From contig NZ_LDJK01000087.1 of the NCBI RefSeq assembly GCF_001431535.1, positions 1-64,000 of the forward strand: DNA of 64,000 nt. The letters are read 5' to 3'. The position numbers and the translations under genes are program-made. Origin of the DNA: Stenotrophomonas chelatiphaga. Lineage in GTDB: Bacteria > Pseudomonadota > Gammaproteobacteria > Xanthomonadales > Xanthomonadaceae. The notes under the pieces were generated by a model, which ran no database searches, had not been told where the DNA came from, and saw nothing but the letters and a program-made list of their open reading frames with translations. How positions within the stretch are numbered: position 1 is the stretch's first letter; each line of letters starts with the position of its first letter. Positions 43,032 to 52,455 of the stretch are shown piece by piece.

Positions 43032-44501
43032 GTGAACATTGAATCGATCGTTGGCGCCATCGTCGCCATCGTCTGGAGCCCTTACCTGGTCGCGCTGTGC
43101 CTGCTGGGTGGCCTGTACTTCAGCATCCGCACGCGCTTCATCCAATTGCGCGCGCTACCGGAGATGCTGCGGCTGATGTTCAAGCACCGCGCGTCGGAAT
43201 CGGGGCTGTCACCGTTCCAGGCATTGAACATTTCGCTGTCCAGCCGGGTCGGCGTGGGCAACATCGCCGGCGTCGCGATGGCCATCGCCTTCGGCGGGCC
43301 CGGGGCCATTTTCTGGATGTGGGTGGTGGCGTTCTTCGGCGCATCCAGCGCCTTCGTCGAATCCACGCTCGCCCAGATCTACAAGCAGCGCGATGCCCAG
43401 GGCCAGTACCGCGGGGGGCCGGCGTACTACATGGAAAAGGGGTTGGGCCAGCGCTGGTACGCGGTGATCTTCGCCATCTGCACGGTGGCTGCCGCCGCGA
43501 TGCTGGCCGGCACCCAGTCCAATGCGATCGCCAGTGCACTGCATGAAGCGTGGGACCTGCCGGTGCACGCCAGCGCAGTGGGCGTGGTGCTGTTGCTGGC
43601 ACTGATCATCTTCGGTGGGGTGCGCCGCATCGCTGCGGTGACCCAGTGGATCGTGCCGCTGATGGCCACCGCCTACCTGCTGGTGGCGCTGGTGGTGATG
43701 CTGCTGAGCTACGAGCGTATTCCTGAAGTGCTCTCGCTGATCATGCGCAGCGCCTTCGGCCTGGATGCCACCTTCGGCGCGATGATCGGCGTGGCGATCC
43801 AGTGGGGCGTCCGCCGCGGCGTGCTGTCCAACGAAGCCGGCATGGGCAGTGGTGCCCACCCGGCGGCGGCGGCCGAGGTCTCCCATCCGGTCAAGCAGGG
43901 TCTGGTGCAGGCGTTTTCGGTCTACATCGACACCATGGTGGTGTGCAGCGCGACGGCCTTCCTGATCCTGTCCACCGGCATGTACAACGTCTACGATCCA
44001 GCGGTGAACGGCGTGCCCGACCAGGCCCGGATGCTGCTGGACAACCTGCCGGGCATGGAGGCGGGGCCGCGCTTCGTGCAGCACGCCGTGGAATCGGCGC
44101 TGCCCGGATTCGGCAAGTCGTTCGTGGCGCTGGCGATCCTGCCGTTTGCCTTCACCACCATCCTGGCGCTGTATTACATGGGCGATACCAACGTCAGCTA
44201 CCTGTGCCGCGACAAGCCTGCGGCGTGGATCGTCAACGTCTTCCGCGTGCTGTTCCTGGCGCTGGCGGCGTACTCGGCGATCAACAGCGCCACGCTGGCC
44301 TGGACCCTGGGGGACATCGGCGTGGGCATGATGAGCTGGCTCAACATCATCGCCATCCTGCTGCTGCACAAGCCGGCACTGGCGGCGCTGCGCGACTACG
44401 AAACGAGCCGCAAGGCGGGCATCGATCCGGTATTCGAACCTGACCGGCTGGGCATCAAGGGCGCCAGCCTGTGGAACCGCATCACCAAGGCTATCGGCTG
44501 A
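43032..44501 (+). CDS. Alanine/glycine:cation symporter (AGCS family), copy 2
   Basis: A 489-aa AGCS transporter closely related to the one at 38.7 kb: LYFSIRTRFIQLRALPEM, VGVGNIAGVAMAIAFGGPGA and NEAGMGSGAHPAAAAEVSHP. The central Gly/Ala-rich substrate region is intact. GTG 43032 has GGAG 8 nt upstream. It is divergent from the YcaO-like gene and has its own strong hairpin downstream. Substrate could be alanine, glycine or a D-amino acid. Confidence 0.94.
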   Translation: MNIESIVGAIVAIVWSPYLVALCLLGGLYFSIRTRFIQLRALPEMLRLMFKHRASESGLSPFQALNISLSSRVGVGNIAGVAMAIAFGGPGAIFWMWVVAFFGASSAFVESTLAQIYKQRDAQGQYRGGPAYYMEKGLGQRWYAVIFAICTVAAAAMLAGTQSNAIASALHEAWDLPVHASAVGVVLLLALIIFGGVRRIAAVTQWIVPLMATAYLLVALVVMLLSYERIPEVLSLIMRSAFGLDATFGAMIGVAIQWGVRRGVLSNEAGMGSGAHPAAAAEVSHPVKQGLVQAFSVYIDTMVVCSATAFLILSTGMYNVYDPAVNGVPDQARMLLDNLPGMEAGPRFVQHAVESALPGFGKSFVALAILPFAFTTILALYYMGDTNVSYLCRDKPAAWIVNVFRVLFLALAAYSAINSATLAWTLGDIGVGMMSWLNIIAILLLHKPALAALRDYETSRKAGIDPVFEPDRLGIKGASLWNRITKAIG

Positions 44502-44505
44502 ACGC

Positions 44506-44536
44506 CATTGCGCCCGGGGTCCGCCCGGGCGCAATG
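44506..44536. terminator. Bidirectional hairpin terminator
   Basis: CATTGCGCCCGGG-GTCCG-CCCGGGCGCAATG is a perfect 13-bp stem between two convergent stop codons (AGCS copy 2 and M28 peptidase). No strong T-tract on either side. Confidence 0.7.
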
Positions 44537-44545
44537 GGCTGGGGC

Positions 44546-45967
44546 TTATTCGCCCGGCGGTACGGTCGCCTTGGCTTCGCTGCCGAAGCTGCCATCGGCG
44601 TCGGCGGCCAGGTAGGCGAAGACGGTGTAGGCGGCAACGTTCTGCGCCAGCGCCTTCGGGTCGATCTTGTCCAGCGTGTCGTCGGCGGTGTGGTGCAGGT
44701 TGAAGTAATCCGTTCCATCCTGCGCCAGCCAGGCCCAGGCGCCGCCCTTGGCGGCGAGCGGGCCGATATCCGGGCCCGGGCCGCCCTTGTCGGCGGCGTA
44801 TTCGATGCCCAGCGGCTTGAGCACTTCGGCGATCTGGCGGGTCGCATCGCGTGATCCTTCTGGGTTCGGCGATCCGGTATTGAACGCATAGATGCGGCCG
44901 GCACCAAAGTCGCTCTCGGCTGCCAGCTGGTGCAGCACGATGTCCTTGGAATGCGCTTCGGCATACGCCTTGCCGCCGTACAGGCCCTGTTCCTCGTTGG
45001 CGAAGGCGACCACGCGGATGCTGCGCTTGGGCGCCTGCTTCAACTGCCCGATCAGGTGCCCCGCGGCCATGGTGATGCCCACGCCGGCCGCGTCATCGAT
45101 GGCGCCGGTGCCCAGGTCCCAGGAATCCAGGTGGCCACCGATCACCACCACTTCCTTCGGCAGCGTGCGCCCGGTGATTTCACCGATCACGTTGTAGGAC
45201 GTGGCCGTGCCATCCCAGCCGCAATCCAGCGCCAGGCTGACGGTGGTGGCACCGCGCGCGACCAGCCGCGCCAGCTGGTCGGCATCGGGCACGGACAAGG
45301 CGGCCGACGGCACCGGGGTCAGCCCGTCGTCATAGCGGGTGATGCCGGTATGCGGCACGCGGTGCGAATCGGTGCCCGCCGATCGCATCAGGAAGCCGAC
45401 GGCACCCTTGCGGATCGCCTCGGACGGCCCCTTGCTGCGGATCGCGCCACCGCGCCCATAGTCGCGGCCATCGCGGAACGGCAGCATCTGGTAATCGACG
45501 AAGGCGATCTTGCCCTGCAGCGAGCCGGCCGGTGCGGCCTGCAGCGCGGCCAGGTCGGCAAAACGCACGACCTCGGCCTGTACCTTCCCGCCCGGGCTGC
45601 CGCCCAGTGCGGTGATCGCCAGCGGCTGCGCATGCGCCCCGACCACGGCGGCATGTTCGCTACGGCGTTCCCACTTGGGGAAGGTCACCGGTTCCTTCCA
45701 TACCCTGTCGAAACCCAGCGACTTGAAGCGTGCCTCGGCCCAGGCCACGGCGCGGGCATCGGCTTCGCTGCCAGCGATGCGCGGGCCCACTTCGGTGGTC
45801 AGCGATTCCACCACCTTCCAGCCGGTGTCATCGGCCAATGCCTGCTCACGCAGCTGGGCGGCGGTATCCAGCGAAGCCGGGGGCAGGGTGGTGATGCGCG
45901 GTGCGGCGAACGCCGGCGAGGCGAGCAGGGCAAGGGAAGAGGCGATGGCAAGAACGCGGCGGCGCAT
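44546..45967 (-). CDS. M28 family zinc metallopeptidase
   Basis: A 473-aa exported aminopeptidase-type enzyme of family M28. The signal peptide is MRRRVLAIASSLALLASPAF. Co-catalytic zinc ligands are seen in VIGGHLDSWDLGTGAIDDAA (His and Asp), FANEEQGLYGG (Glu-Glu, the first being the general base) and YFNLHHTADDTLDKID (His). A PA-like insert lies between residues 130 and 220 (LQGKIAFVDYQM), as in plasma glutamate carboxypeptidase-like members. ATG 45967 is favoured for its signal sequence; ATG 45991 is also open. It likely degrades peptides in the periplasm or outside. Confidence 0.92.
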   Translation of the reverse strand: MRRRVLAIASSLALLASPAFAAPRITTLPPASLDTAAQLREQALADDTGWKVVESLTTEVGPRIAGSEADARAVAWAEARFKSLGFDRVWKEPVTFPKWERRSEHAAVVGAHAQPLAITALGGSPGGKVQAEVVRFADLAALQAAPAGSLQGKIAFVDYQMLPFRDGRDYGRGGAIRSKGPSEAIRKGAVGFLMRSAGTDSHRVPHTGITRYDDGLTPVPSAALSVPDADQLARLVARGATTVSLALDCGWDGTATSYNVIGEITGRTLPKEVVVIGGHLDSWDLGTGAIDDAAGVGITMAAGHLIGQLKQAPKRSIRVVAFANEEQGLYGGKAYAEAHSKDIVLHQLAAESDFGAGRIYAFNTGSPNPEGSRDATRQIAEVLKPLGIEYAADKGGPGPDIGPLAAKGGAWAWLAQDGTDYFNLHHTADDTLDKIDPKALAQNVAAYTVFAYLAADADGSFGSEAKATVPPGE

Positions 45968-46095
45968 GGAGAGGACTCCGGCAGGGGGCATAAGCGTCTG
46001 AGCTTAGCAGCGTCATTGCCGGGTGCATGGGCCCTAGGTCATGCCTATCGGAAATGACCAGAACCGGACAGATGGAGCAAAGGTCACCTCCAAAA

Positions 46096-46132
46096 GGGGC
46101 CAGGTTCCTTCAGCGCGAAGGGACCTGACCCC
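46096..46132. repeat. GGGGTCAGG-type inverted repeat
   Basis: GGGGCCAGGTTCCTT-CAGCGCG-AAGGGACCTGACCCC: same family as the element at 30173-30211, located between the M28 and mscL genes. Confidence 0.7.
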
Positions 46133-46153
46133 GAGGTCTCACACGGCAGGGGC

Positions 46154-46567
46154 TCAGCCCTGCGGGGCGGACAGCTTGTCGCGGATTTCGCGCAGCAGCA
46201 GGACTTCTTCGCTCGGGCCCTTCGGCGCGGCTTCCTTCTTCTTCGACAGGCGGTTGATGCCCTTGATCACCAGGAAGATGGCGAAGGCCACGATGACGAA
46301 CTGGATGACCGTATTGATGAAATCACCGTAACCGATCACCACCGCCGGGATCTCCGCCCCATCGGCCGCTATGCGTGCCGGCGCCAATGTCCAGACCAGG
46401 TCGGAGAAATCCACCTGGCCGATCACCCAGCCCAACGGCGGCATGATGATCTTTTCCACCAGCGCAGTGACGATCTTGCCGAAGGCCGCGCCGATGACCA
46501 CACCGACGGCCAGGTCGATGACGTTGCCGCGCGTGGCGAATTCCTTGAACTCAGTGATGAATCCCAT
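46154..46567 (-). CDS. mscL: Large-conductance mechanosensitive channel MscL
   Basis: A 137-aa MscL that opens under membrane tension to release solutes after osmotic downshock. The N-terminal amphipathic helix and TM1 read [20 protein letters not shown], a periplasmic loop follows, and TM2 is [21 protein letters not shown] cytoplasmic helix [13 protein letters not shown] closes it. ATG 46567 ([10 protein letters not shown]) with AGGAGA upstream is chosen over the much longer open frame. Single-gene unit next to the fumarylacetoacetate hydrolase-family gene. Confidence 0.97.
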   Translation of the reverse strand: MGFITEFKEFATRGNVIDLAVGVVIGAAFGKIVTALVEKIIMPPLGWVIGQVDFSDLVWTLAPARIAADGAEIPAVVIGYGDFINTVIQFVIVAFAIFLVIKGINRLSKKKEAAPKGPSEEVLLLREIRDKLSAPQG

Positions 46568-46620
46568 TGAGGTCTCCTGAAAAAGTGGGGTAATCGCGTT
46601 AAAGGCTAACGCAGCCCATG

Positions 46621-47328
46621 TCAGCCCGCGATGACGCCATGGCGCTCGCCGACGTTCTCCAGACGCGCACTGAAACGGTCGCCGGGCTTCAATGCGGCCA
46701 CGCCGGCCGGCGTGCCCATGAACACCAGGTCGCCCGCGCGCAGGCGCCACAGCTGGGACAGCTCGTGCAGGATTTCCGGCACGTTCCAGATCATCTGGTC
46801 CAACAGCGATTGCTGGCGCACTTCGCCATTGATTTCCAGCGACAGGTTGAGTGCGGCCAGGTCACCCACTTCACCGGCATGCACGATCTCGCTGATCGGC
46901 GCGGACGCATCGAAGCCCTTCGCGGTGTCCCAGGGATGGCCCTTCTGCTTGGCCGCCGCCTGCAGGTCGCGGCGGGTCAGGTCCAGGCCGACCGCATAAC
47001 CGTACACCAGCGACAGCGCCTGCTCGACCGGCAGCACGCCGTCGGGGGCATCCACGCCGATCGCCACGACCAGTTCCACTTCGTGGTGCAGGTCGCTGGT
47101 GGCGGGCGGGTAGGGGATCACATCGTCATGGCCGACCACGATGGCATCGGCCGGCTTGCTGAAGAACATCGGTTTGCCGCGTGCCGCTGCGTCCGGCACT
47201 GCCGCCCCCATTTCCTTGGCGTGGTCGGCGAAGTTGCGGCCCACGCAGTAGATGCGGTGCACCGGGAAGGTGCCGCCGCCGACTACCGGGATGCGGGGAA
47301 TGGGCTGGGCAGGAATTACATCGGTCAT
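46621..47328 (-). CDS. Fumarylacetoacetate hydrolase family protein
   Basis: A 235-aa member of the FAH family, close to acylpyruvases and fumarylpyruvate hydrolases in size. The metal-binding Glu pair is in [13 protein letters not shown] and the third acidic ligand in [18 protein letters not shown]; the substrate loop ends [10 protein letters not shown] and the C-terminal block is [15 protein letters not shown]. It cleaves C-C bonds in acylpyruvate-type compounds in the cytoplasm. It may share transcription with mscL downstream (54-nt gap). Confidence 0.92.
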   Translation of the reverse strand: MTDVIPAQPIPRIPVVGGGTFPVHRIYCVGRNFADHAKEMGAAVPDAAARGKPMFFSKPADAIVVGHDDVIPYPPATSDLHHEVELVVAIGVDAPDGVLPVEQALSLVYGYAVGLDLTRRDLQAAAKQKGHPWDTAKGFDASAPISEIVHAGEVGDLAALNLSLEINGEVRQQSLLDQMIWNVPEILHELSQLWRLRAGDLVFMGTPAGVAALKPGDRFSARLENVGERHGVIAG

Positions 47329-47396
47329 GCGCGCTTCCTAACGATCAGGTCGTCGCAGTGTAGCGCCGGTCGCGTCCGGTAGCGTTCGGTAACGGC

Positions 47397-47463
47397 GGTA
47401 GCGCCGAGCCATGCCCGGCGAGCGCAGCGGGCGCGGCATGACGACCAGCGGTCGTCACTACCG
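47397..47463. repeat. SMAG-like palindromes
   Basis: GTAGCGCCGAGCCATGCCCG followed by GCGAGCGCAGCG, then ATGACGACCAGCGGTCGTCA ending CTACCGG: two units of different core in opposite ends, GTAG at one side and CTAC at the other. Confidence 0.8.
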
Positions 47464-47490
47464 GGCAACCGCCAGGTCGGGAGGACCCGA

Positions 47491-47766
47491 TCAGTGCGTC
47501 GGCAATGCCGGCTTGCGTACCACGCGGTACTCGCCTTCCACCACGTTGGCATCGACCGCCCGTGCGGGCGCCTTGCGCTGGGCCAGCAGCTTCCAAGCCA
47601 GGCCGGCCATGATCATTGCCGCGCCCACGAACACACCGACGAACACCATGACGCCCAGAATGGCGACGCCAAGCAGGCCTACCGCTACGCGCACCAACGG
47701 ATGACGCGGCTTGCGCGGCGCAAACAGGGTGCGGAACTGGGCGAACTGGAAGGTGCGGTTGATCAT
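47491..47766 (-). CDS. Small hydrophobic membrane protein
   Basis: A 91-aa protein with a basic N terminus, a long hydrophobic stretch at about residues 23-60 (VRVAVGLLGVAILGVMVFVG and VFVGAAMIMAGLAWKLLA) that could form two short helices, and a charged C-terminal tail (VDANVVEGEYRVVRK). I do not recognise a family with a known function. It is divergent from the Rieske protein gene, with an AT-rich 182-nt gap between them that must hold both promoters. Confidence 0.75.
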   Translation of the reverse strand: MINRTFQFAQFRTLFAPRKPRHPLVRVAVGLLGVAILGVMVFVGVFVGAAMIMAGLAWKLLAQRKAPARAVDANVVEGEYRVVRKPALPTH

Positions 47767-47948
47767 CGGTAACTCACTTTGCTGAAATCAGCGAACCCAC
47801 AGTATCGGGGCGATGCTTTATCTGGTGAGTGAAAAAATCGTTAATTTGCAGCCGTGTTCATTGCAGATCAAGCACTTGCGTTCATGCAGCAGCCAGCCAT
47901 ATCCCCAGCCATGCGACAATTGGATTTATTCCAGCTCCAGAGTCAGAA

Positions 47949-48284
47949 ATGTCCGAACAGCCGCTGATCGCCCTCGACAACGTTACCGACGGCGGCTTCG
48001 CCGAGGTGGAGGTGCTGATTGAAGGGGATGCGGAATCGCTGTTGATCCATCGCGATGGCGATGGCGTGCGCGGCTTCCTCAACATCTGCCCGCATGCCGG
48101 GCGACGGCTGGACTGGGCGCCGGGGCAGTTCCTGAAAAGCCGCGAAGGCCATCTGGTCTGCGCCGCACATGGCGCCTCCTTCGCGCTGGACAGCGGCGAA
48201 TGCGTGGCCGGCCCCTGCAAGGGCGACCGGCTGCGGGCCGTGCCGCTGCAGGTACGCGATGGCCAGGTGTTCCTGGCGGGTTGA
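47949..48284 (+). CDS. Rieske [2Fe-2S] domain protein
   Basis: A 111-aa Rieske ferredoxin-like protein. The cluster ligands are C47 and H49 in NICPHAGRRLDW and C71 and H74 in HLVCAAHGASFAL. No transmembrane anchor or signal is present, so it is a soluble electron carrier or regulatory subunit in the style of NirD or dioxygenase ferredoxins. ATG 47949 is chosen over the earlier in-frame start, because the upstream residues are not conserved-looking and lie in the AT-rich promoter gap. Partner unknown; it is followed by a repeat array. Confidence 0.9.
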   Translation: MSEQPLIALDNVTDGGFAEVEVLIEGDAESLLIHRDGDGVRGFLNICPHAGRRLDWAPGQFLKSREGHLVCAAHGASFALDSGECVAGPCKGDRLRAVPLQVRDGQVFLAG

Positions 48285-48299
48285 TGGCAGGGCTGGACG

Positions 48300-48565
48300 G
48301 CCCGGTAGTGACGGCCAGCGGCCGTCACTACCGGGCCGGCATTGCATCGGTAGTGACGGCCGCTGGCCGTCAACATTGCATCGGTAGCGCCGAGCCATGC
48401 TCGGCGAGCGCAGCGGGAGCAGGGCAGCAGCGTGACGACCAACGGTCGTCACCCACCAGGGCCGGTCGTCACCCACCAAGGCCGGTCGTCACTCACCAAG
48501 GCCGGTCGTTACCCACCAGCCCAGGGCATGACGGCCAGCGGCCTTCACTACCGGGCCGTCATGCA
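48300..48565. repeat. Dense SMAG-like palindrome array
   Basis: About seven units fill the 287-nt gap between convergent genes: GTAGTGACGGCCAGCGGCCG, GTAGTGACGGCCGCTGGCCG, GTAGCGCCGAGCCATGCTCG, GTGACGACCAACGGTCGTCA, then two or three decayed GGCCGGTCGTCACCCACCAA half-units in tandem, and ATGACGGCCAGCGGCCTTCA ending CTACCGG. No gene is seen here. Confidence 0.85.
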
Positions 48566-48571
48566 GCCGGC

Positions 48572-50419
48572 TCAGAACATGATGTTGATCATCGCCACCA
48601 CCACCAGCGTGTAGATCAACGACAGCGGTGCGCCCACCCGCCACAGTTCGCGCGGAGTGTAGTTGGCCGGGCCGGTGATCATTGAAATCACCGGGTTGGA
48701 GGCGGTCATCAGGTTGTTGGAGGCCGACAACGCCACGATCAGCGCGAATGCGGTGGGATTGCCACCGGCCGCCAACGCCAGGTTCACCGCGATCGGCACC
48801 ATCACGATGGTCGCACCGACATGGCTGATCACCAGCGAGAACGCCGTGGTCAGCAGGGCCAGCGCCACTTCAAGCACCCACAGCGGGATGCCTTCGGGCA
48901 GTTTGTCGATGGTGTGCCCTGCCACCCAGGCCGCCGCGCCACTGGAATCCATCGCCCAGCCCAGCGGGATCAGCCCAGCCATCATGAAGATGGTCTTCCA
49001 GTTGATCGATGCGTAGGCCTCGTCCATGCGCAGCACGCCGGTGAGCAGCATGCCAGCCACGCCGGTCATCAGCGTCAGCGCCACCGGCAGCTTGGAGGTC
49101 AACGCGATCAGGATGGTCAGCGCGAAGATGCTCATCGCGATCTTGAACTTGTGCGGGCGCTGTTCGCCCTTCGGGTAGTCGGTGACGATGACGAACTCGC
49201 GCCCGCGCGCGGCCTGCGCAAGGTCGGTCCAGATGCTGTGGAAGACCAGCATGTCGCCGGCACGCAGCTGCACCTTGCGCACGTCCTCGCGGATGACCTG
49301 CTTGTCCCGGTTGATCGCCAGCAGGCTCAGGCCGCGTTCCTTGCGCAGGCGCAGTTCGGCCGCGCTCTTGCCGATCACATCGGACGTCGGCGGCACCACC
49401 GCTTCGGAAATACCGGCGCGGCTGGGATTGAACAGGTCACCGAGGTGCTTGAGCCGCGAGGACATGCGCAGGAACTGGTTCTGTGCGAAATCGCTGACCA
49501 GCTGACGCGAGCCCATCACCCCGATCACGCTGCCCACCCAGATGCGCATCTCCGCCGGCGGCGCCAGGCGGGTGTCGTTGCCGGTCTTCAGCGCCAGCAG
49601 CAGCGGCGCATCGTGCACGGTCTCGGCCTCGCCCAGGGTCATGCCGACCAACGGGCTTTCGGCGGTGACCACCAGTTCGAAGACATCGCCTTCGATACCG
49701 TAGGTCTTGGCGAAGTAACTTTCCGTACGCGCCGGGGTCACCCCGTCATTGGCCAGCGTTTCCTCTTCCACCAGCTTGCGGTTGCCGTAGAAGTGGAAGT
49801 ACAGCAGCGAAGCCACCAGCAGGGCCACGCCGATCGGCAGCGGGGCGAACATCCGCAGCGGTTCGATGGTGGCCAGGCCAGAGGGCAGGTTGTTGTTGGC
49901 CGAAGCCAGCAGATCGTTGAGCAGGATCAGCGGCGAGTTGCCGACCATGGTCAGCGCACCGCCCATCACGATGGCCGCGGCGATCGGCAGCAGCAGGCGC
50001 TGCAGGGTCAGCCCGGTGCGCGCGGCCAGCCGCGAGGCGACCGGCAGGTACAGCGCCATCACCGACGGGTTCTGCATGAACGAGGAGTTCAAGCCGGCGA
50101 TCGCGGTGGTCATGATCAGCAGCCGTTGTTCCACCCCATGCCCGCGCCGCAGCAGCCAGGCGGCCAGCCGGTTCAGCGCGCCGGTGCGGTCCAGGCCCGC
50201 GCCGAGGATGGTGGTGGCGATGATGCTCATCACCGCGTTACCGGAGAAACCACCGAAGATTTCTTCCGGCGCGATCAGGCCGGTCACGCCCAGCACCACC
50301 AGCACCACCAGCGCGACCACGTCGGCGCGGATGCGCTCGAACAGGAACATCGCCATCGTGAAACCGACCAGCCCGAGGACGAGCTTCATGTCGGTGGTCA
50401 GCGTCAGCGCGGTTTCCAT
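48572..50419 (-). CDS. SLC13/DASS-type permease with TrkA-C domains
   Basis: A 615-aa transporter of the divalent anion:Na+ symporter group. N-terminal helices (residues 12-205) and C-terminal helices (410-615) flank two TrkA-C/RCK-C modules at about 225-390 (GDVFELVVTAESPLVGMTLG and RLRKERGLSLLAINRDKQVI). The first half shows NPSVMALYLPVASRLAARTG and the second half SHVGATIVMVPIAVNLALAA, the repeated substrate/ion motifs. Candidates for the substrate are sulfate, dicarboxylates or other anions. It lies just downstream of trmB on the same strand (30-nt gap). Confidence 0.92.
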   Translation of the reverse strand: METALTLTTDMKLVLGLVGFTMAMFLFERIRADVVALVVLVVLGVTGLIAPEEIFGGFSGNAVMSIIATTILGAGLDRTGALNRLAAWLLRRGHGVEQRLLIMTTAIAGLNSSFMQNPSVMALYLPVASRLAARTGLTLQRLLLPIAAAIVMGGALTMVGNSPLILLNDLLASANNNLPSGLATIEPLRMFAPLPIGVALLVASLLYFHFYGNRKLVEEETLANDGVTPARTESYFAKTYGIEGDVFELVVTAESPLVGMTLGEAETVHDAPLLLALKTGNDTRLAPPAEMRIWVGSVIGVMGSRQLVSDFAQNQFLRMSSRLKHLGDLFNPSRAGISEAVVPPTSDVIGKSAAELRLRKERGLSLLAINRDKQVIREDVRKVQLRAGDMLVFHSIWTDLAQAARGREFVIVTDYPKGEQRPHKFKIAMSIFALTILIALTSKLPVALTLMTGVAGMLLTGVLRMDEAYASINWKTIFMMAGLIPLGWAMDSSGAAAWVAGHTIDKLPEGIPLWVLEVALALLTTAFSLVISHVGATIVMVPIAVNLALAAGGNPTAFALIVALSASNNLMTASNPVISMITGPANYTPRELWRVGAPLSLIYTLVVVAMINIMF

Positions 50420-50449
50420 GGGGGGCGCGGTCCGGTCGGAGTCAGGAGG

Positions 50450-51184
50450 TCAGGTGCGGTCGTACAACAGGTCCCAGACGCCATGGCCGAGCTTCTGGCC
50501 GCGGGTCTCGAAATGGGTCTGCGGCCGCCATTCCGGACGCGGCACATGGCCGCGCGGGCCGGCCCGGTTGACCAGCCCGGCGGTGGCGTCGAGCACGTCC
50601 CACATCTGCTCGGCGTAGTCTTCCCAATCCGTGGCGCAGTGCAGGCGGCCACCGGGGCGCAGCTTGCGCACCAGCAGTTCGGCGAAAGCCGGCTGCAGCA
50701 GGCGACGCTTGTTGTGGCGCTTCTTGTGCCACGGATCGGGGAAATAGATGCGCACTTCGTCCAGCGCACCGTCGGCGATTTCCTTCTCCAGTACTTCCAC
50801 CGCGTCGTGGTGGTACAGCCGGACATTGTCGACGTTGTCCTCGGCCAGCGCGTTCAACAGCCGGCCCACGCCGGGCGCGTGCACTTCGATGCCGATGTAA
50901 TCGCGGCTGGGATCCTGCTGGGCAGCGAAGCGCAGGGCCACGCCATTGCCGAAGCCGATCTCCATCACCTTGTGCGCATCACGGCCGAAGGTGGCGGCCA
51001 GGTCACGCACGTCGCCGCTGAAATCCAGGCCGAAGCGCGGCCAGCGCTCATCGAACGCGCGCTGCTGGGCCGGGGTGAAGCGGCCCTGGCGGAGCACGAA
51101 GCTGCGGATCTCGCGGCGTCCTTCGTGGACGGTGAACGGCTTGGCCGGGGCCTTGGCGCCGGTACTGGAAAACGGGTCGGTCAT
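50450..51184 (-). CDS. trmB: tRNA (guanine-N7-)-methyltransferase
   Basis: A 244-aa SAM-dependent methyltransferase that makes m7G46 in tRNA. The SAM loop is [20 protein letters not shown], the base-recognition segment [20 protein letters not shown] and the motif [18 protein letters not shown]-terminal basic residues bind tRNA. ATG 51184 overlaps the thiG stop (ATGA), so the gene is translated with the thiamine genes, although its function is unrelated. Confidence 0.97.
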   Translation of the reverse strand: MTDPFSSTGAKAPAKPFTVHEGRREIRSFVLRQGRFTPAQQRAFDERWPRFGLDFSGDVRDLAATFGRDAHKVMEIGFGNGVALRFAAQQDPSRDYIGIEVHAPGVGRLLNALAEDNVDNVRLYHHDAVEVLEKEIADGALDEVRIYFPDPWHKKRHNKRRLLQPAFAELLVRKLRPGGRLHCATDWEDYAEQMWDVLDATAGLVNRAGPRGHVPRPEWRPQTHFETRGQKLGHGVWDLLYDRT

Positions 51185-51978
51185 CAGCCGATCAATCCAT
51201 CAATGGGGGAAGAGGCGCTGGCATAGCGCTTGCGCGGGATGCGGCCGGCCAGGAAGGCCTCGCGGCCGGCTTCGACCGCCTTGCGCATCGCGCTGGCCAT
51301 CAGCACCGGGTGGCGCGCGCCGGCAATGGCGGTGTTCATCAACACGCCGTCGCAACCCAGTTCCATCGCGATGGCGGCATCGGACGCGGTGCCGACGCCG
51401 GCATCCACGATGATCGGCACCTTGGCGTCTTCGATGATCTGCAGCAGGTTGTACTTGTTCTGGATGCCCAGACCGGAACCGATCGGCGCGGCCAGCGGCA
51501 TCACCGCCGCGCAGCCGATCTCTTCCAGGCGCTTGGCCAGGATCGGGTCGTCGGAGGTATAGACCATCACTTCGAAGCCGTCTTTCACCAGCATCTCGGC
51601 GGCCTTCAGCGTGGCGACCACGTCCGGGTACAGCGACTTCTGGTCGCCCAGCACTTCCAGCTTGGTCAGGTTGTGGCCATCGAGCAGCTCACGCGCCAGC
51701 CGGCAGGTGCGCACCGCGTCTTCGGCGGTATAGCAGCCAGCGGTGTTGGGCAGGATGGTGAAACGGTCCGGCGGCAGCACGTCCAGCAGGTTCGGTTCGC
51801 CCGGGTTCTGGCCGATGTTCGTGCGGCGGATGGCGACGGTGACGATCTGCGCGCCGGCGGCTTCGGTGGCCGCGCGGGTTTCGTCCAGATCCTTGAACTT
51901 GCCGGTGCCGGTGAGCAGGCGCGAGGCGTAGGTCTTGCCGGCAATGACCAGCGAATCAGAAGGGGCGTGATGGTTCAT
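51184..51978 (-). CDS. thiG: Thiazole synthase
   Basis: A 264-aa TIM-barrel enzyme that forms the thiazole phosphate moiety of thiamine from deoxyxylulose phosphate, a glycine-derived imine and ThiS thiocarboxylate. The Schiff-base lysine is in [18 protein letters not shown], and phosphate-binding [20 protein letters not shown] and [17 protein letters not shown] close the barrel. The ATG at 51978 ([14 protein letters not shown]) is chosen over the longer frame. It follows thiS after 89 nt and overlaps trmB by 4 nt. Confidence 0.97.
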   Translation of the reverse strand: MNHHAPSDSLVIAGKTYASRLLTGTGKFKDLDETRAATEAAGAQIVTVAIRRTNIGQNPGEPNLLDVLPPDRFTILPNTAGCYTAEDAVRTCRLARELLDGHNLTKLEVLGDQKSLYPDVVATLKAAEMLVKDGFEVMVYTSDDPILAKRLEEIGCAAVMPLAAPIGSGLGIQNKYNLLQIIEDAKVPIIVDAGVGTASDAAIAMELGCDGVLMNTAIAGARHPVLMASAMRKAVEAGREAFLAGRIPRKRYASASSPIDGLIG

Positions 51979-52067
51979 GACGCGATTATCGCATGGGGTA
52001 ACCAATGCAGGGGCTGCAGGAACCGGTGGCGCCGAGCCCTCCTCGGCCGATCCCACGGCGGCAGGTG

Positions 52068-52268
52068 TCACCCACCGCCCAACGCATGCACGATCTCCAC
52101 CACGTCGCCGTCGGCCAGCACGTGCGTGGCATGCAGGCTGCGGGTGATGATCTCGCTGTTCACCTCCACCGCCACGCGGCGTTCAAGCAGCTGTTCGTAC
52201 TGCAGCAGGTCCTGGACGGTGGCGCCGGGGGCGAGGGTGCGGGCTTGGCCGTTGAGCTGGATGTTCAT
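52068..52268 (-). CDS. thiS: Sulfur carrier protein ThiS
   Basis: A 66-aa ubiquitin-fold sulfur carrier. It begins [20 protein letters not shown] and ends [11 protein letters not shown], so the essential C-terminal Gly-Gly is followed by nothing and can be adenylated and thiocarboxylated by ThiF. One extra Gly precedes the pair. It is the first gene of thiS-thiG-trmB; the thiF, thiO or thiE genes are not in the window. No TPP riboswitch was recognised in the 187-nt upstream gap. Confidence 0.95.
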   Translation of the reverse strand: MNIQLNGQARTLAPGATVQDLLQYEQLLERRVAVEVNSEIITRSLHATHVLADGDVVEIVHALGGG

Positions 52269-52455
52269 TCCGCCATTGTCGCCGATACACCGATTTCGGG
52301 CAGCCAGACGCCGCCAGCCATCGCCGATCCATGCCCCCGGGCGGGCTTCAGGCGACAATGCATGCCGCGGCGCAGCGTGACTTTGCCTGCGCTGATGAAA
52401 CCATTGCACCGTGCGCTGGCGTATTGCCGGCGCTTGATCCCACAGGAGTTTCCCC

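Noticed and set aside
48300-48565. Dense direct and inverted repeats resembling a CRISPR array
   Set aside because: Units differ in sequence and spacing, are themselves palindromes with GTAG/CTAC ends, and there are no uniform spacers or cas genes.
52269-52455. A TPP riboswitch upstream of thiS
   Set aside because: The conserved CTGAGA and ACCTGA elements of the TPP aptamer are not present in the gap on the minus strand.
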